A stretch of 35,240 bases of DNA from Nitrospirota bacterium. GTDB lineage: Bacteria; Nitrospirota; Nitrospiria; Nitrospirales; UBA8639. The stretch covers positions 1 to 35,240 of the forward strand of contig JAQBUF010000035.1 in NCBI GenBank assembly GCA_027623995.1, given 5' to 3'. This document shows positions 25,584-33,977 of this stretch, piece after piece (position 1 is the stretch's first letter; every line of letters starts with the position of its first letter). Position numbers and translations under genes: made by a program. Below the pieces are notes generated by a model. The model was not told the origin of the DNA. It worked only from the letters and a program-made list of their open reading frames with translations, and did not search any database.

Positions 25584-26939
25584 CTAGAACTTAGAGGAAA
25601 GCATCATGGCATCTTGATATTCTGTGGGAACAGGATGAGGATGTCGAAGCTGACCTGTTCCAAGACCAATCAGCTTTTCAACGGTCAACGATTGAAGCGT
25701 TAATGGGCCACGAACATGGAAATGTGTCGTATTGGTCCCAATGTCAGGCCCAAATCCCATTTGGGATCCAGCATGAAACCGAGTCGAGGCATTGACAAAC
25801 ACCGCACTGGAATCAATTTCACGAACGAACCGCATGGCAGTAGGATAATGCCTGGTCACAATCGTATCCGTATGCCCTGGAGCATAGGCACTAATATGGT
25901 CAATGGCCTCATCAAGGCTCGCGACGACCTTAATGCCCAACGTACTGGTTTGAGACTTTTGCCCCCAATCTTCTTCGGTCGCTTTCGCAATACCCCGATG
26001 ACCCGTCATTTCCATAATTCCCATCAAGGAAGTCGTTTTCACGCACCCGACCAAATCAACCTTGAATTCGCTCAGCAACCGACGGAGAAGGCCTGGCAAG
26101 AGCTGGCGAGAAATACTTTGATGAACCAACACGGTATCGCAAGAATTCGATGCCAGAGGATCTTGAATTTTTGAATTGACCACCACGCCTTGGGCCAAAG
26201 GAAGATCCGCATCGCCATCAATATAGACATGGCACAACCCACCATCATATCCGAGTACTGGCACTCGAGACTGCTCCAACACGGCCTTTCGCAATCCAGC
26301 TTTTCCCCGAGGAATAATGCCATTGATCAATTTGGGAAGGCGTGTCAATTCCAGCACACCATCTTTGTCAGGTCGATCAATAAATGTCACCGCACCAGCA
26401 GGAAGGCCCTGCCCTTCTGCGGCCTCCTGGAGCACCTTCATTACGGCGGTATTGGTCAGAAACCATTCCTTGCCGCCTCTGATGATGCAGACATTCCCGG
26501 ATCGGATACACATCGCCATCGACTCGACTGACACTTCAGGGCCAAATTCTGAAATGATCCCTATGACTCCGATAGGGACTCGCACACGGCTCATTTGCAA
26601 CCCGTCCACAGACATCCACCCCTGAATTTCCTCTCCAGTGGGATCAGGTTCAGCCCCAATCCGTCGAATGGTGTCAACCATCAAAAGCACATCATCTTGG
26701 GTGACAGTGACGGTATCGCGAAGTTTTCGATAATCGTCAGTCCCAATATCTTTCGGGATGGCATCAAGGTCTTGGCGATTGGCGGCCAGGATATCATCTG
26801 CCCGCACTTCAAGCTGACTGGCCATAGCCTCCAGGACTAAGGTGCGCTGATGACTTGAAAAAAGCGCCAAGGGACGTGTCGACTGACTGGCAATCCGTGC
26901 CAAATTCTGAATGTGCATTTTTATCGGAACTTCAACCAT
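25584..26939 (-). CDS. proA: Glutamate-5-semialdehyde dehydrogenase-like protein (ProA)
   Basis: Aldehyde-dehydrogenase-fold enzyme of 451 residues resembling gamma-glutamyl phosphate reductase, the NADPH-dependent second step of proline synthesis. PIGVIGIISEFGPEV, IRGGKEWFLTN and IIPRGKAGL match ProA blocks. The likely catalytic Cys is Cys267 in SNSCDTVLVH. The end differs from classic ProA: RFHAGSQMGFGPDIGTNTTHFHVRGPLTL in place of the usual [22 protein letters not shown]. It is about 35 residues longer than the E. coli form. The start is ATG 26939 behind GGGGTG. No proB is adjacent. It could be a divergent ProA or a related aldehyde dehydrogenase. Confidence 0.72.
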   Translation of the reverse strand: MVEVPIKMHIQNLARIASQSTRPLALFSSHQRTLVLEAMASQLEVRADDILAANRQDLDAIPKDIGTDDYRKLRDTVTVTQDDVLLMVDTIRRIGAEPDPTGEEIQGWMSVDGLQMSRVRVPIGVIGIISEFGPEVSVESMAMCIRSGNVCIIRGGKEWFLTNTAVMKVLQEAAEGQGLPAGAVTFIDRPDKDGVLELTRLPKLINGIIPRGKAGLRKAVLEQSRVPVLGYDGGLCHVYIDGDADLPLAQGVVVNSKIQDPLASNSCDTVLVHQSISRQLLPGLLRRLLSEFKVDLVGCVKTTSLMGIMEMTGHRGIAKATEEDWGQKSQTSTLGIKVVASLDEAIDHISAYAPGHTDTIVTRHYPTAMRFVREIDSSAVFVNASTRFHAGSQMGFGPDIGTNTTHFHVRGPLTLQSLTVEKLIGLGTGQLRHPHPVPTEYQDAMMLSSKF

Positions 26940-27166
26940 AGCCACCCCGTTTCCATACCCATTAAAATGATCACTGCCAAATACTACCGAATATTTCTAT
27001 ATTTTTATCTTTTTAGCAAGAGTATCTACACAAACGTGACTTTACCTACATTAATTTTTTGAAGTCAAAAAAGGCCTATTTCCGAAAACCACGTCTTCAC
27101 AGAAAACCGCTGGCAAAGGTACTGTTATTAAGACATTTCATTTAAAAAACCGAAAAATCAATACTT
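26940..27166. other. Intergenic region upstream of the rpsB operon promoter
   Basis: No gene is seen. The stretch is AT-rich and separates the divergent ProA-like gene from the rpsB operon. It includes runs of A and T that could serve as an UP-element-like region for the strong promoter at 27167. Confidence 0.45.
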
Positions 27167-27195
27167 TTGCTTGCAATAAAAACAATGCGTATGCT
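27167..27195 (+). promoter_or_regulatory. Candidate promoter of the rpsB-tsf-pyrH-frr-alr operon
   Basis: TTGCTT (27167-27172) and TATGCT (27190-27195) are separated by 17 bases, and AAT follows. The start would fall near 27202, giving a leader of about 155 bases before the rpsB ATG at 27358. Confidence 0.45.
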
Positions 27196-27260
27196 AATTT
27201 TTTAAGGTTTCAGGCGACAACCAACTACTTTTACAATTATTAGACTGATGTCGCGTTTGT

Positions 27261-27315
27261 AGGGCTCGGTAGGCCAAAGTTCTAGTCCTGTCGAACACTT
27301 GGCTGGGCAAGCCCT
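27261..27315 (+). ncRNA. Structured rpsB 5' leader, candidate r-protein S2 binding site
   Basis: One long hairpin has three nested stems: AGGGCT (27261-27266) with AGCCCT (27310-27315); GCCAA (27273-27277) with TTGGC (27299-27303); and GTTC (27279-27282) with GAAC (27293-27296). A six-by-six internal loop (CGGTAG opposite TGGGCA) lies between the first two. The apical loop is TAGTCCTGTC. rpsB leaders in several bacteria carry S2 autoregulation elements; that this one does is inference from position and structure. Confidence 0.5.
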
Positions 27316-27357
27316 CACCAAATTCGTGGCGTCACAGAAGGGAATGGCTAAGCACGT

Positions 27358-28143
27358 ATGGTCAGTATTAAAGACATGTTGGAAGCGGGCGTTCACTTTG
27401 GGCATCAAACCAATCGGTGGAACCCCAAAATGAAGCCCTATATTTTCGGTGAGAAAAACGGAATTTACATCATCGATCTACAGCAATCGGCACAATTGTT
27501 TCACGCCGCCTACAATTTTGTTCGCGATACAGTCGCCGCCGGGGAAACTGTGCTCTTTGTTGGCACAAAACGTCAAGCCGTGAACATTGTCGAGGAAGAA
27601 GCCACGCGTTGTAACATGTACTATGTGACCCAACGCTGGTTGGGCGGCATGCTCACGAACTTCCAGACGATTCGTAAAAGCATTAATCAGTTAAAAAAGC
27701 TTGATGCCGCTCAGACCGATGGAACGTACGACCGCCTCAAGAAAAAAGAAATTTTGCTGATGGATAAAGAGCGAGGAAAATTAGAAAAATACTTGAGCGG
27801 CATTAAAAACATGGAAAGCCTCCCAGGGTGCATCTATGTCCTCGACACCAGAATTCAGCACATCACCATCAAAGAAGCCAATCGTCTTGGAATACCCGTC
27901 ATCGCCATTGTGGATACCAACTGTGATCCTGAAGGCATCGACTTCCCCATCCCGGGCAATGATGACGCCAATCGAGCATTGAAACTTTTTACGGCTCAAA
28001 TTGCCGATGCCTGCCTTGAGGGGCAAGGGATGAGAGATAAACAAGATGGTCCTGCCCATAAGGAAGAAGACAGCATCATGGCTGAGATGATTTCTGCCAG
28101 AACCCCAGAAAGTGGTTCGGAAAGCATGCCGACTCCTGCCTAG
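27358..28143 (+). CDS. rpsB: 30S ribosomal protein S2
   Basis: A 261-residue S2 protein of the small ribosomal subunit, which joins late in assembly and helps S1 bind. The opening [39 protein letters not shown] is the S2 signature. [27 protein letters not shown] and [25 protein letters not shown] also match. The C-terminal tail after about residue 225 is variable and acidic, as is common. The start is ATG 27358 with GAAGGGA upstream. It heads the operon with tsf 69 bases downstream, behind the structured leader. Confidence 0.97.
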   Translation: MVSIKDMLEAGVHFGHQTNRWNPKMKPYIFGEKNGIYIIDLQQSAQLFHAAYNFVRDTVAAGETVLFVGTKRQAVNIVEEEATRCNMYYVTQRWLGGMLTNFQTIRKSINQLKKLDAAQTDGTYDRLKKKEILLMDKERGKLEKYLSGIKNMESLPGCIYVLDTRIQHITIKEANRLGIPVIAIVDTNCDPEGIDFPIPGNDDANRALKLFTAQIADACLEGQGMRDKQDGPAHKEEDSIMAEMISARTPESGSESMPTPA

Positions 28144-28212
28144 CATGATCCGGTTATTTATTTTCTATTACAGTTTTTTTTGCATGACACGACCAAGGGA
28201 GAACTTACGATT

Positions 28213-28809
28213 ATGTCCAGCATGAGTGCGTTGGTGAAGGAACTTCGATCACAAACAGGAGCAGGCATTCTTGATTGCCAGAATGCTCTGAAAGAGACCA
28301 ATAGCGATATTGAAAAAGCTATTGATCTCCTTCGCCAAAAAGGCCTAGCGGCCGCACAGAAAAAAGCTGGCCGCGAGACTAAAGAGGGTGTCGTCTCTTC
28401 CTATATTCATGCTGGAAGCAAAATTGGAGTCCTGGTGGAGATTAACTGCGAAACGGATTTCGTCGCTCGCAATGATGAATTTCAATCGCTGGTCAAGGAT
28501 GTCGCCTTGCAAGTGGCTGCGGCCAATCCCTCCTACGTCAAACGTGAAGACGTCCCTGCCGATCTCATTGAACGAGAAAAAGCGGTGTATCTTGGACAGG
28601 CCAAGGAAATGGGAAAACCTGAACCCGCCTGGGAGAAAATTGTCATTGGTAAGTTAGAAAAGTTCTATCAAGAACAATGCTTACTAGAGCAAAGTTTCAT
28701 CAAGGATCCCAATATCACCATCAAAGAAATCTTGACTCAAAAAATTGCCAAACTTGGAGAAAATATCTCCATTGCCAGATTTACCAGGTATCAACTAGGC
28801 CAGGGATGA
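28213..28809 (+). CDS. tsf: Elongation factor Ts
   Basis: Guanine-nucleotide exchange factor that reloads EF-Tu with GTP. The 198 residues are the short form, without the second core domain of the E. coli protein. The N-terminal module is [23 protein letters not shown]. The core has the [13 protein letters not shown] motif that reaches the EF-Tu nucleotide pocket. The C-terminal [23 protein letters not shown] also fits. The start is ATG 28213, where [11 protein letters not shown] aligns with the family; AGGGAG lies upstream. An open-frame extension to 28180 is not supported. Its stop codon overlaps the pyrH start as ATGA. Confidence 0.96.
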   Translation: MSSMSALVKELRSQTGAGILDCQNALKETNSDIEKAIDLLRQKGLAAAQKKAGRETKEGVVSSYIHAGSKIGVLVEINCETDFVARNDEFQSLVKDVALQVAAANPSYVKREDVPADLIEREKAVYLGQAKEMGKPEPAWEKIVIGKLEKFYQEQCLLEQSFIKDPNITIKEILTQKIAKLGENISIARFTRYQLGQG

Positions 28810-29540
28810 CACCACTTCCCTACCGTCGAATCCTGTTAAAAATTAGTGGTGAAATGTTGGCTGGCTCACAGGAGTACGGCATTCACCCTGAGATTCTGAC
28901 CAATCTCGCGGAGGAGATTGCCGAAGTCGTCGGTATGGATGTTGAAGTCGCCTTGGTCATCGGCGGTGGAAATATCTTTCGCGGGATTGCGGCCAGTGCA
29001 TCTGGCATGGAACGAGCATCAGCCGACTATATGGGCATGTTGGCCACCATGCTCAATGCCTTAGCACTTCAAAATGCTCTTGAGCGAATCGATATTACCA
29101 CCCGAGTCCTGTCAGCCATTGAAATGCGTCAATTGGCTGAAGGCTATATCCGACGACGTGCCATTCGCCACCTTGAAAAAAAGCGTGTGGTCATCTTTGC
29201 GGCAGGAACCGGAAATCCCTATTTTACCACTGATACTGCTGCAGCCCTCAGAGCCATGGAAATTGGAGCCGACGTCATTTTAAAAGGCACGAAGGTGAAT
29301 GGCATTTATGATTCCGATCCTGTCACAAATCCCAATGCCACGATGTTTAAAGAAGTCACATTTTTGGAAGTCCTGAATAAAAACTTAAAAGTCATGGATG
29401 CCACAGCCATTACGTTGTGCATGGATAACAAATTGCCATTGATCGTTTTTAATTTAACCGCGACGGGTAACCTCAAACGAGTCGTGAACGGCGAAAAATT
29501 AGGCACCCTCGTGGTTCAAACTCCGACCCAACCCTCATAG
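28806..29540 (+). CDS. pyrH: Uridylate kinase (UMP kinase)
   Basis: Amino-acid-kinase-fold enzyme of 244 residues that makes UDP from UMP with ATP and feeds all pyrimidine nucleotides. [14 protein letters not shown] is the nucleotide-binding strand. [59 protein letters not shown] and [13 protein letters not shown] are standard PyrH blocks. The start is ATG 28806, overlapping the tsf stop by four bases, so translation is probably coupled. The frame is open further upstream inside tsf but is unrelated there. Confidence 0.97.
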   Translation: MTPLPYRRILLKISGEMLAGSQEYGIHPEILTNLAEEIAEVVGMDVEVALVIGGGNIFRGIAASASGMERASADYMGMLATMLNALALQNALERIDITTRVLSAIEMRQLAEGYIRRRAIRHLEKKRVVIFAAGTGNPYFTTDTAAALRAMEIGADVILKGTKVNGIYDSDPVTNPNATMFKEVTFLEVLNKNLKVMDATAITLCMDNKLPLIVFNLTATGNLKRVVNGEKLGTLVVQTPTQPS

Positions 29541-29552
29541 AGGCAATTGCAA

Positions 29553-30113
29553 ATGGCCTATCAACCAACCCTTGAAAAAGTCAAAGAAAAAATGGCAAGC
29601 GCGCTTGAGCACCTAAAAAGTGAACTAACCGGTCTTCGAGGGGGCCGAGCTTCGCTCGCGATTCTCGATCATATCAGAGTCAACTACTATGGGACCCCCA
29701 CCCCACTGCACCAAGTAGCAAACCTATCCATGCCTGACGGACGATTGATCACGATTCAACCCTGGGAGGCTTCCATCATCAAGGAAATTGAAAAAGCCAT
29801 TGCAATGTCTGACCTTGGGATTACGCCTTCAAATGACGGCAAATTGATCCGCCTGCCAATCCCACCATTAAGCGAAGATCGCCGAAAAGATCTTGTCAAG
29901 GTCAGTAAAAAGTATGGCGAGGAAAGCAAAATCCACATTCGTGGCATTCGCCGCGAAGGTAATGAGGAACTGAAAAAGCTACAAAAAGATTCGACAATTA
30001 CCGAAGACGACCTGCGTCGCGGTGAGGCTGAAATCCAGAAGATCACAGACGCCGATATCAAAAAAATCGATGATTTGCTGAAGAAAAAGGAGGAGGAAAT
30101 ACTCGAGATTTAG
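29553..30113 (+). CDS. frr: Ribosome recycling factor
   Basis: A 186-residue factor that, with EF-G, splits post-termination ribosomes. TGLRGGRASLAILDHIRVNYYGTPTPLHQVANLSMPDGRLITIQPWE is the typical central block. The C-terminal half gives the long three-helix bundle (GKLIRLPIPPLSEDRRKDLVK, IRREGNEELKKL, ending DDLLKKKEEEILEI). The start is ATG 29553 with GAGG upstream; a TTG two codons earlier is less likely. It sits 12 bases after pyrH and 7 before alr, tightly packed in the operon. Confidence 0.97.
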   Translation: MAYQPTLEKVKEKMASALEHLKSELTGLRGGRASLAILDHIRVNYYGTPTPLHQVANLSMPDGRLITIQPWEASIIKEIEKAIAMSDLGITPSNDGKLIRLPIPPLSEDRRKDLVKVSKKYGEESKIHIRGIRREGNEELKKLQKDSTITEDDLRRGEAEIQKITDADIKKIDDLLKKKEEEILEI

Positions 30114-30120
30114 CTGCATT

Positions 30121-31284
30121 ATGACCGCCCATCTCTCTTCTCCAACGTCATTGATTTCTTCTCAACTTTCTCCCACGATCGCGACCATTCACCTTTCTGC
30201 CTTAGCTCATAACCTTGCCGAACTCCGACGAGTGCTTGCACCCAGTTGTGAGATTTTGGCTATTGTCAAAGCTGATGGATATGGGCATGGCAGTATTGCC
30301 ATGGCCGAGACCCTCTCTCAATTGGGCATCACGAAATTCGGAGTGGCCTCCATTCAAGAAGGGGTCACTCTACGTGAAGCCGGGCTAACCGAAACCATCA
30401 TAGTCCTTGGTGGTATATTTTCTTGGCAACTAGGCGATTTGATTCACTATAGCCTTACACCAGTCATCTCCGACGCCTCCATTGGGAGGCAATTGGGAGA
30501 AAAACTCTCGCCGAGTCAAATGCCATTTCCCGTCCATGTCAAAATTGATACCGGGATGAGGCGACTGGGGTTCACACCAGAAAGCGTGCTGGATTTTCTC
30601 GACTCCCCTCTCTTTCGAGGGCCTTTACTTCTGGAAAGTCTCATGACACATTTGGCTGATGCCGACAACACAAATCCTGACTTCACCCTCAAACAACTTG
30701 ACGAGTTTCAAACAATAGTCACACAACTCCGAAGCCAAGGCACCCTCATTCCATCACTGCATGCAGCTAACACTGCAGGGATTGTGTCCTACCCTCAATC
30801 GCACTGTGATATGGTGAGGCCAGGACTTTTGCTGTATGGCTATCAGCCCACTTCGTCTTCCACCATCACATTGGATCTTCAACCGGCTCTCACCCTGTCG
30901 ACCAAAGTGGTACAAACCAGAGACGTCCCTGCGGGTGAGGGACTCAGCTATAATGGGTTGTATCGGACGACACGAGCATCTCGGATCGGCATTCTCCCCA
31001 TTGGCTATGCACATGGCTACAACCGACTTCTCTCTAACAGAGGGGAGGCACTCATCGGCAAAACACGTGTCCCTATCGTCGGGAGAATTTGCATGGACAT
31101 GACGCTCATCGACATCACCGATGTGCCTCATGCGCAAGTTGGCGATGATGTCGTGTTGTTAGGAAGGCAAGGAGCAGAGGAGATCTCTGCCATAGATATC
31201 GCGAACTGGCAGGAATCGATCCCTTATGAGGTCTTGTGCAGTATCGGTCCCAGAGTGAATCGGGTGTATGAACCGATGACGTGA
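30121..31284 (+). CDS. alr: Alanine racemase
   Basis: PLP enzyme of 387 residues that interconverts L- and D-alanine for peptidoglycan. PLP attaches at Lys50 in AIVKADGYGHG. The second catalytic base is Tyr277 in GLSYNGLYR. HVKIDTGMRRLGF, MVRPGLLLYG and VPIVGRICMDMTLIDIT are family signatures. The start is ATG 30121, eight bases after the frr stop. Placement after frr is unusual compared with uppS-cdsA in many bacteria. A perfect 14-bp inverted repeat spans its stop codon. Confidence 0.95.
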   Translation: MTAHLSSPTSLISSQLSPTIATIHLSALAHNLAELRRVLAPSCEILAIVKADGYGHGSIAMAETLSQLGITKFGVASIQEGVTLREAGLTETIIVLGGIFSWQLGDLIHYSLTPVISDASIGRQLGEKLSPSQMPFPVHVKIDTGMRRLGFTPESVLDFLDSPLFRGPLLLESLMTHLADADNTNPDFTLKQLDEFQTIVTQLRSQGTLIPSLHAANTAGIVSYPQSHCDMVRPGLLLYGYQPTSSSTITLDLQPALTLSTKVVQTRDVPAGEGLSYNGLYRTTRASRIGILPIGYAHGYNRLLSNRGEALIGKTRVPIVGRICMDMTLIDITDVPHAQVGDDVVLLGRQGAEEISAIDIANWQESIPYEVLCSIGPRVNRVYEPMT

Positions 31285-31317
31285 AGCGTAAAAAAATACC
31301 CTCTTTTACGCTTCACG
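31280..31317. terminator. Strong inverted repeat at the end of alr, likely terminator
   Basis: CGTGAAGCGTAAAA (31280-31293) and TTTTACGCTTCACG (31304-31317) are perfect 14-bp complements around a 10-base loop. The 5' arm overlaps the alr stop codon. No long T-run follows, but the A/T pairs at the stem top and the convergent gene order fit a bidirectional end. Confidence 0.6.
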
Positions 31318-31333
31318 GATGACGCATCACGAT

Positions 31334-31642
31334 TTAGGTCTTCAATTTCCGCTTGAGTCGCTTCTCAATACTGGCGACTTTCCCACTCAATCGGTCTTTC
31401 TTCCCCTTTCGATAATCGACCTTCATCGTACAAGAAATTCGATTGCAATCTTTTTTCATTCGTTCATAGCATTGCTGCACCACACCCATGACTTCCTCCC
31501 ACTCACCCTCTAAGACCGTTCCCATAGGATTGAGGCGATACTCGACACCACTTTGATCAATGATTTCCAAGGAGCGGGAAACATATTTCCCGACGCTCTC
31601 ACTTTTCCCCAACGGAGACATGCTAAATTCTAGCAATACCAT
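31334..31642 (-). CDS. MTH1187-family thiamine-binding protein (YqgV-type)
   Basis: A 102-residue small ferredoxin-like-fold protein of the PF01910 group. MVLLEFSMSPLG opens the fold. VSRSLEIIDQSGVEYRLNPMGTVLEGEW is the ligand-site block known from family members that bind thiamine. It is last in a minus-strand run after the siroheme dehydrogenase and HNH genes. The start is ATG 31642 with a weak GGTGAG. The C-terminus is very basic (KGKKDRL..., KRLKRKLKT), beyond the usual fold. Its cellular role is not established even for well-studied relatives. Confidence 0.82.
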   Translation of the reverse strand: MVLLEFSMSPLGKSESVGKYVSRSLEIIDQSGVEYRLNPMGTVLEGEWEEVMGVVQQCYERMKKDCNRISCTMKVDYRKGKKDRLSGKVASIEKRLKRKLKT

Positions 31643-31664
31643 ATACTCACCATTCCTATTCGAA

Positions 31665-32303
31665 TTAAGAAGACGCCACCGGTTCTTTTTGAGCCACCCA
31701 CGATGAGGGATATGTGATCTGGCCAGTCAAAGCAAATCCCTCGACCGCGGTCATCAACTGTTCTCGGCGTCGCGAATCATTGGGCTCATTGTTCTTTAGG
31801 TCCTCCCGCATGGCTCCTAACCAGTCGAGAAACTTACCAAAATCTTCATCAAACAGACCTTCGCAATTTTGACGCAAAAGACTGGCTAATGCTGGGGAGG
31901 CCCCACTCGTACTGATCGCCACCCTAAGCCTTCCACGTTCGACTACCGCAGGCATGAAAAAATTTGATCGGTCAGGTTGATCCATGGACCAAATAAGAAA
32001 CCGCTCTTTTTTTGAAAGTTCAAAAAGCGACTTGGACAGGTCGAGGTCATCTTGCAAAAGGTTCAAGATTAAAAAGGCATCCTGGGTGTCGGTGGATCGA
32101 AAATGCCGACCTCGATGAATAATTTTTGCGGAAGCCGCAAATTTCCTCAGCGAGGTATTGAGAGTAGGATGCACGACAACCACTTTAGCGCCAGCTTCCA
32201 ATAAACGAGAGGCTCGTTCGGAAGCCTCATCGTCTCCCCCAATCACCACACACAATCTGCCTCCAACATCAAGGGTAATTGGAAAAACTGCATGTTCACT
32301 CAT
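31665..32303 (-). CDS. Precorrin-2 dehydrogenase / sirohydrochlorin ferrochelatase
   Basis: A 212-residue enzyme of the siroheme branch, which oxidises precorrin-2 with NAD and may insert iron. The N-terminal Rossmann stretch is LCVVIGGDDEASERASRLLEAGAKVVVVHP. ISTSGASPALASLLR is the conserved substrate-site loop of MET8/CysG. The start is ATG 32303 with AAGGAG upstream. Siroheme serves sulfite and nitrite reductases. No uroporphyrinogen methyltransferase is fused or adjacent, so this is the SirC/Met8-like stand-alone type. A 22-base gap to the thiamine-binding gene suggests one transcript. Confidence 0.88.
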   Translation of the reverse strand: MSEHAVFPITLDVGGRLCVVIGGDDEASERASRLLEAGAKVVVVHPTLNTSLRKFAASAKIIHRGRHFRSTDTQDAFLILNLLQDDLDLSKSLFELSKKERFLIWSMDQPDRSNFFMPAVVERGRLRVAISTSGASPALASLLRQNCEGLFDEDFGKFLDWLGAMREDLKNNEPNDSRRREQLMTAVEGFALTGQITYPSSWVAQKEPVASS

Positions 32304-32487
32304 AACGACTCCTTCTCCTCACTCAAAACTATTGCTGAAACTTTCGACAAACACCGCCAATCAAGTACGACACAACCACAACTGCTCAATGGGAAAATCG
32401 GAACATATCATATGATGGCAGGATCGCGACGAGGGGCACACACGAATCACTTTTCAGACTACAACAACGAAGGAAGGCCACGACACG

Positions 32488-33024
32488 TTACTCATCAGAA
32501 TCTAACTCCATATGCCAGTAAAGATAATCTCGCCAACTATCTGGAGCATTTCTGATCCCAATCATTATGGTTAACGTCGGATTCCAGCGTGGCTTTTCCG
32601 GCTTTTTCACAAGGCGCATCCTTGCCTCGTCAGGAGTCCTCCCGCTTTTTCTGTTATTGCACCGCCAACAGGCGGTCGCAATATTCTCCCAGGTTTTCTT
32701 GCCACCTTTGGCGATAGGGACGACATGATCAAAGGTCAACTCTTCAGTCCCGAATTTTTTACAACAGTACTGACAGGTATATTTATCGCGAGTGAAAATA
32801 TTAATTCTGGAAAACTTTACAGCTCGATGCGTGGACTTTAATTTCACCACATTCAGGAGACGCATCACCGAAGGAAGCTTGAAGGTGATCGCCACACCTC
32901 GAATATCCCGTTCGTAGAATTCAAGGACTTCGACCTTTTCCTGGAATAATAACGTGATAGCCTTTTTCCAATCGACGACCCGTAACGGCTCATAGGTCGC
33001 ATTCAGAAGCAGGGTCATTTCCAT
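32488..33024 (-). CDS. HNH endonuclease family protein
   Basis: A 178-residue protein of the common stand-alone HNH group. Zinc-type Cys pairs are Cys84/Cys87 (CQYC) and Cys119/Cys122 (CWRC). The beta-beta-alpha-metal core has Asp99-His100 (TFDHVVPIAKGG), Asn114 (WENIATAC) and Asn123-Asn124. The N-terminal LLLNATYEPLRVVDWKKAITLLF is characteristic of this subgroup. The function is not established: it could act on nucleic acid in repair or defence. No partner methylase is nearby. The start is ATG 33024 with GGAGG 12 bases upstream. Confidence 0.88.
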   Translation of the reverse strand: MEMTLLLNATYEPLRVVDWKKAITLLFQEKVEVLEFYERDIRGVAITFKLPSVMRLLNVVKLKSTHRAVKFSRINIFTRDKYTCQYCCKKFGTEELTFDHVVPIAKGGKKTWENIATACWRCNNRKSGRTPDEARMRLVKKPEKPRWNPTLTIMIGIRNAPDSWRDYLYWHMELDSDE

Positions 33025-33126
33025 CAGCTACACGAACCTCCAGATTTGTTCCAACATCGCGATAGAGTTGTGTGTGTATAACATCAGCCTCTACGGTGAA
33101 TCAACAATGTCGACTTGGACATTCCC

Positions 33127-33155
33127 TTGCAGGCACTGACCAACCTTGCTAAAAT
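33127..33155 (+). promoter_or_regulatory. Candidate promoter of the Rieske ferredoxin gene
   Basis: TTGCAG (33127-33132) and TAAAAT (33150-33155) with a 17-base spacer lie 41 bases before the TTG start at 33197. Confidence 0.45.
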
Positions 33156-33196
33156 TTCCCCTTTATTTTTGATCGGGACATATCCGGAGGCAGAGC

Positions 33197-33532
33197 TTGA
33201 AGTATATTGATGCAGCAAAATTATCCGATCTTCCTCCAGGATCATGCCTATCTGTTGAACTGGATAAAGATGGCCGTGGCGTGGCCTTATTCAATGTCGA
33301 TGGCGAGGTATTTGCCCTCGATAATACTTGTCCTCATGCTGGTGGACCCTTGGGTGAAGGGATTCTTCACGGAGATACCGTGCGCTGTCCCTGGCATGGC
33401 TGGAAGTTCAATGTCCGGACAGGGCAATGCCTAAAAAATCCCGTGGACGATTGGGCCGTCTCCTGTTTCCCCCTGCGGATAGAAGACGGAACTATCCAAG
33501 TTGCGCTTGAAGGCCAAGAGCCTTCTCCTTAA
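33197..33532 (+). CDS. Rieske [2Fe-2S] ferredoxin, NirD-like
   Basis: A 111-residue soluble Rieske protein. The two cluster motifs are CPHAGGPLG (Cys45, His47) and CPWHGWKF (Cys64, His67). The cluster is therefore 2Fe-2S with two Cys and two His ligands. Such proteins pass electrons to reductases or oxygenases. The start is TTG 33197, supported by GGAGG at the right distance; there is no ATG near the N-terminus. The two 2OG-type oxygenases in the window do not normally need it. Its 3' end overlaps the convergent membrane protein gene by 41 bases. Confidence 0.92.
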   Translation: MKYIDAAKLSDLPPGSCLSVELDKDGRGVALFNVDGEVFALDNTCPHAGGPLGEGILHGDTVRCPWHGWKFNVRTGQCLKNPVDDWAVSCFPLRIEDGTIQVALEGQEPSP

Positions 33533-33977
33533 GAGAGATTTGGTCTTGATGCGGTAAAGGTGGCAACTCATGAAACGGCATAAAATGAATAGCCGCCAAT
33601 GAGATCACGCGAATGGTTTTATCCTTCAGCGTCACCCGCCAGGCGAACTCTCGCTGAAGCCATTCATTAAACCCTTGCTCACGAATCAGAATCCTGACGG
33701 CAAAGACTCCCGGTTGCTCTTCTCCAACCTGCCATTCCCCCTTATGATGTGGCGTACCCTTGGCTTCTAAATCTCGAACATATTGATTCACAGCCTCCTC
33801 AAGGGTTGAGGTATTTCGGCCGGGATGCGTACGCACAAGCTCCAAAGCCTCAAGGGCCTTCGGATCATCTGGAATGTCTGGAGTTACACCCTTAGGCTGG
33901 GAATAGAAAAACCCGGCAAGCACAAGGAGGACAAGCACACTCAAGCCTAAGATGCTTCGGAAGCTGATCGATCCCAT
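33492..33977 (-). CDS. Membrane-anchored protein of unknown function
   Basis: A 161-residue protein with one N-terminal membrane segment (SILGLSVLVLLVLAGFFY, about 7-24) and an extracytoplasmic or periplasmic domain. The domain contains PDDPKALEALELVRTHPG, then WQVGEEQPGVFAVRILIREQGFNEWLQREFAWRVTLKDKTIRVISLAA, which looks like an alternating beta-sheet. I do not recognise the family. The start is ATG 33977, 11 bases behind GGAGAA. It overlaps the end of the cobalamin adenosyltransferase gene by 31 bases, so expression is probably linked. Confidence 0.62.
   Translation of the reverse strand: MGSISFRSILGLSVLVLLVLAGFFYSQPKGVTPDIPDDPKALEALELVRTHPGRNTSTLEEAVNQYVRDLEAKGTPHHKGEWQVGEEQPGVFAVRILIREQGFNEWLQREFAWRVTLKDKTIRVISLAAIHFMPFHELPPLPHQDQISLKEKALGLQAQLG

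Noticed and set aside
32488-33024. HNH protein as part of a restriction or defence island
   Set aside because: No methylase, helicase or other defence gene is adjacent; its neighbours are cofactor and housekeeping genes.
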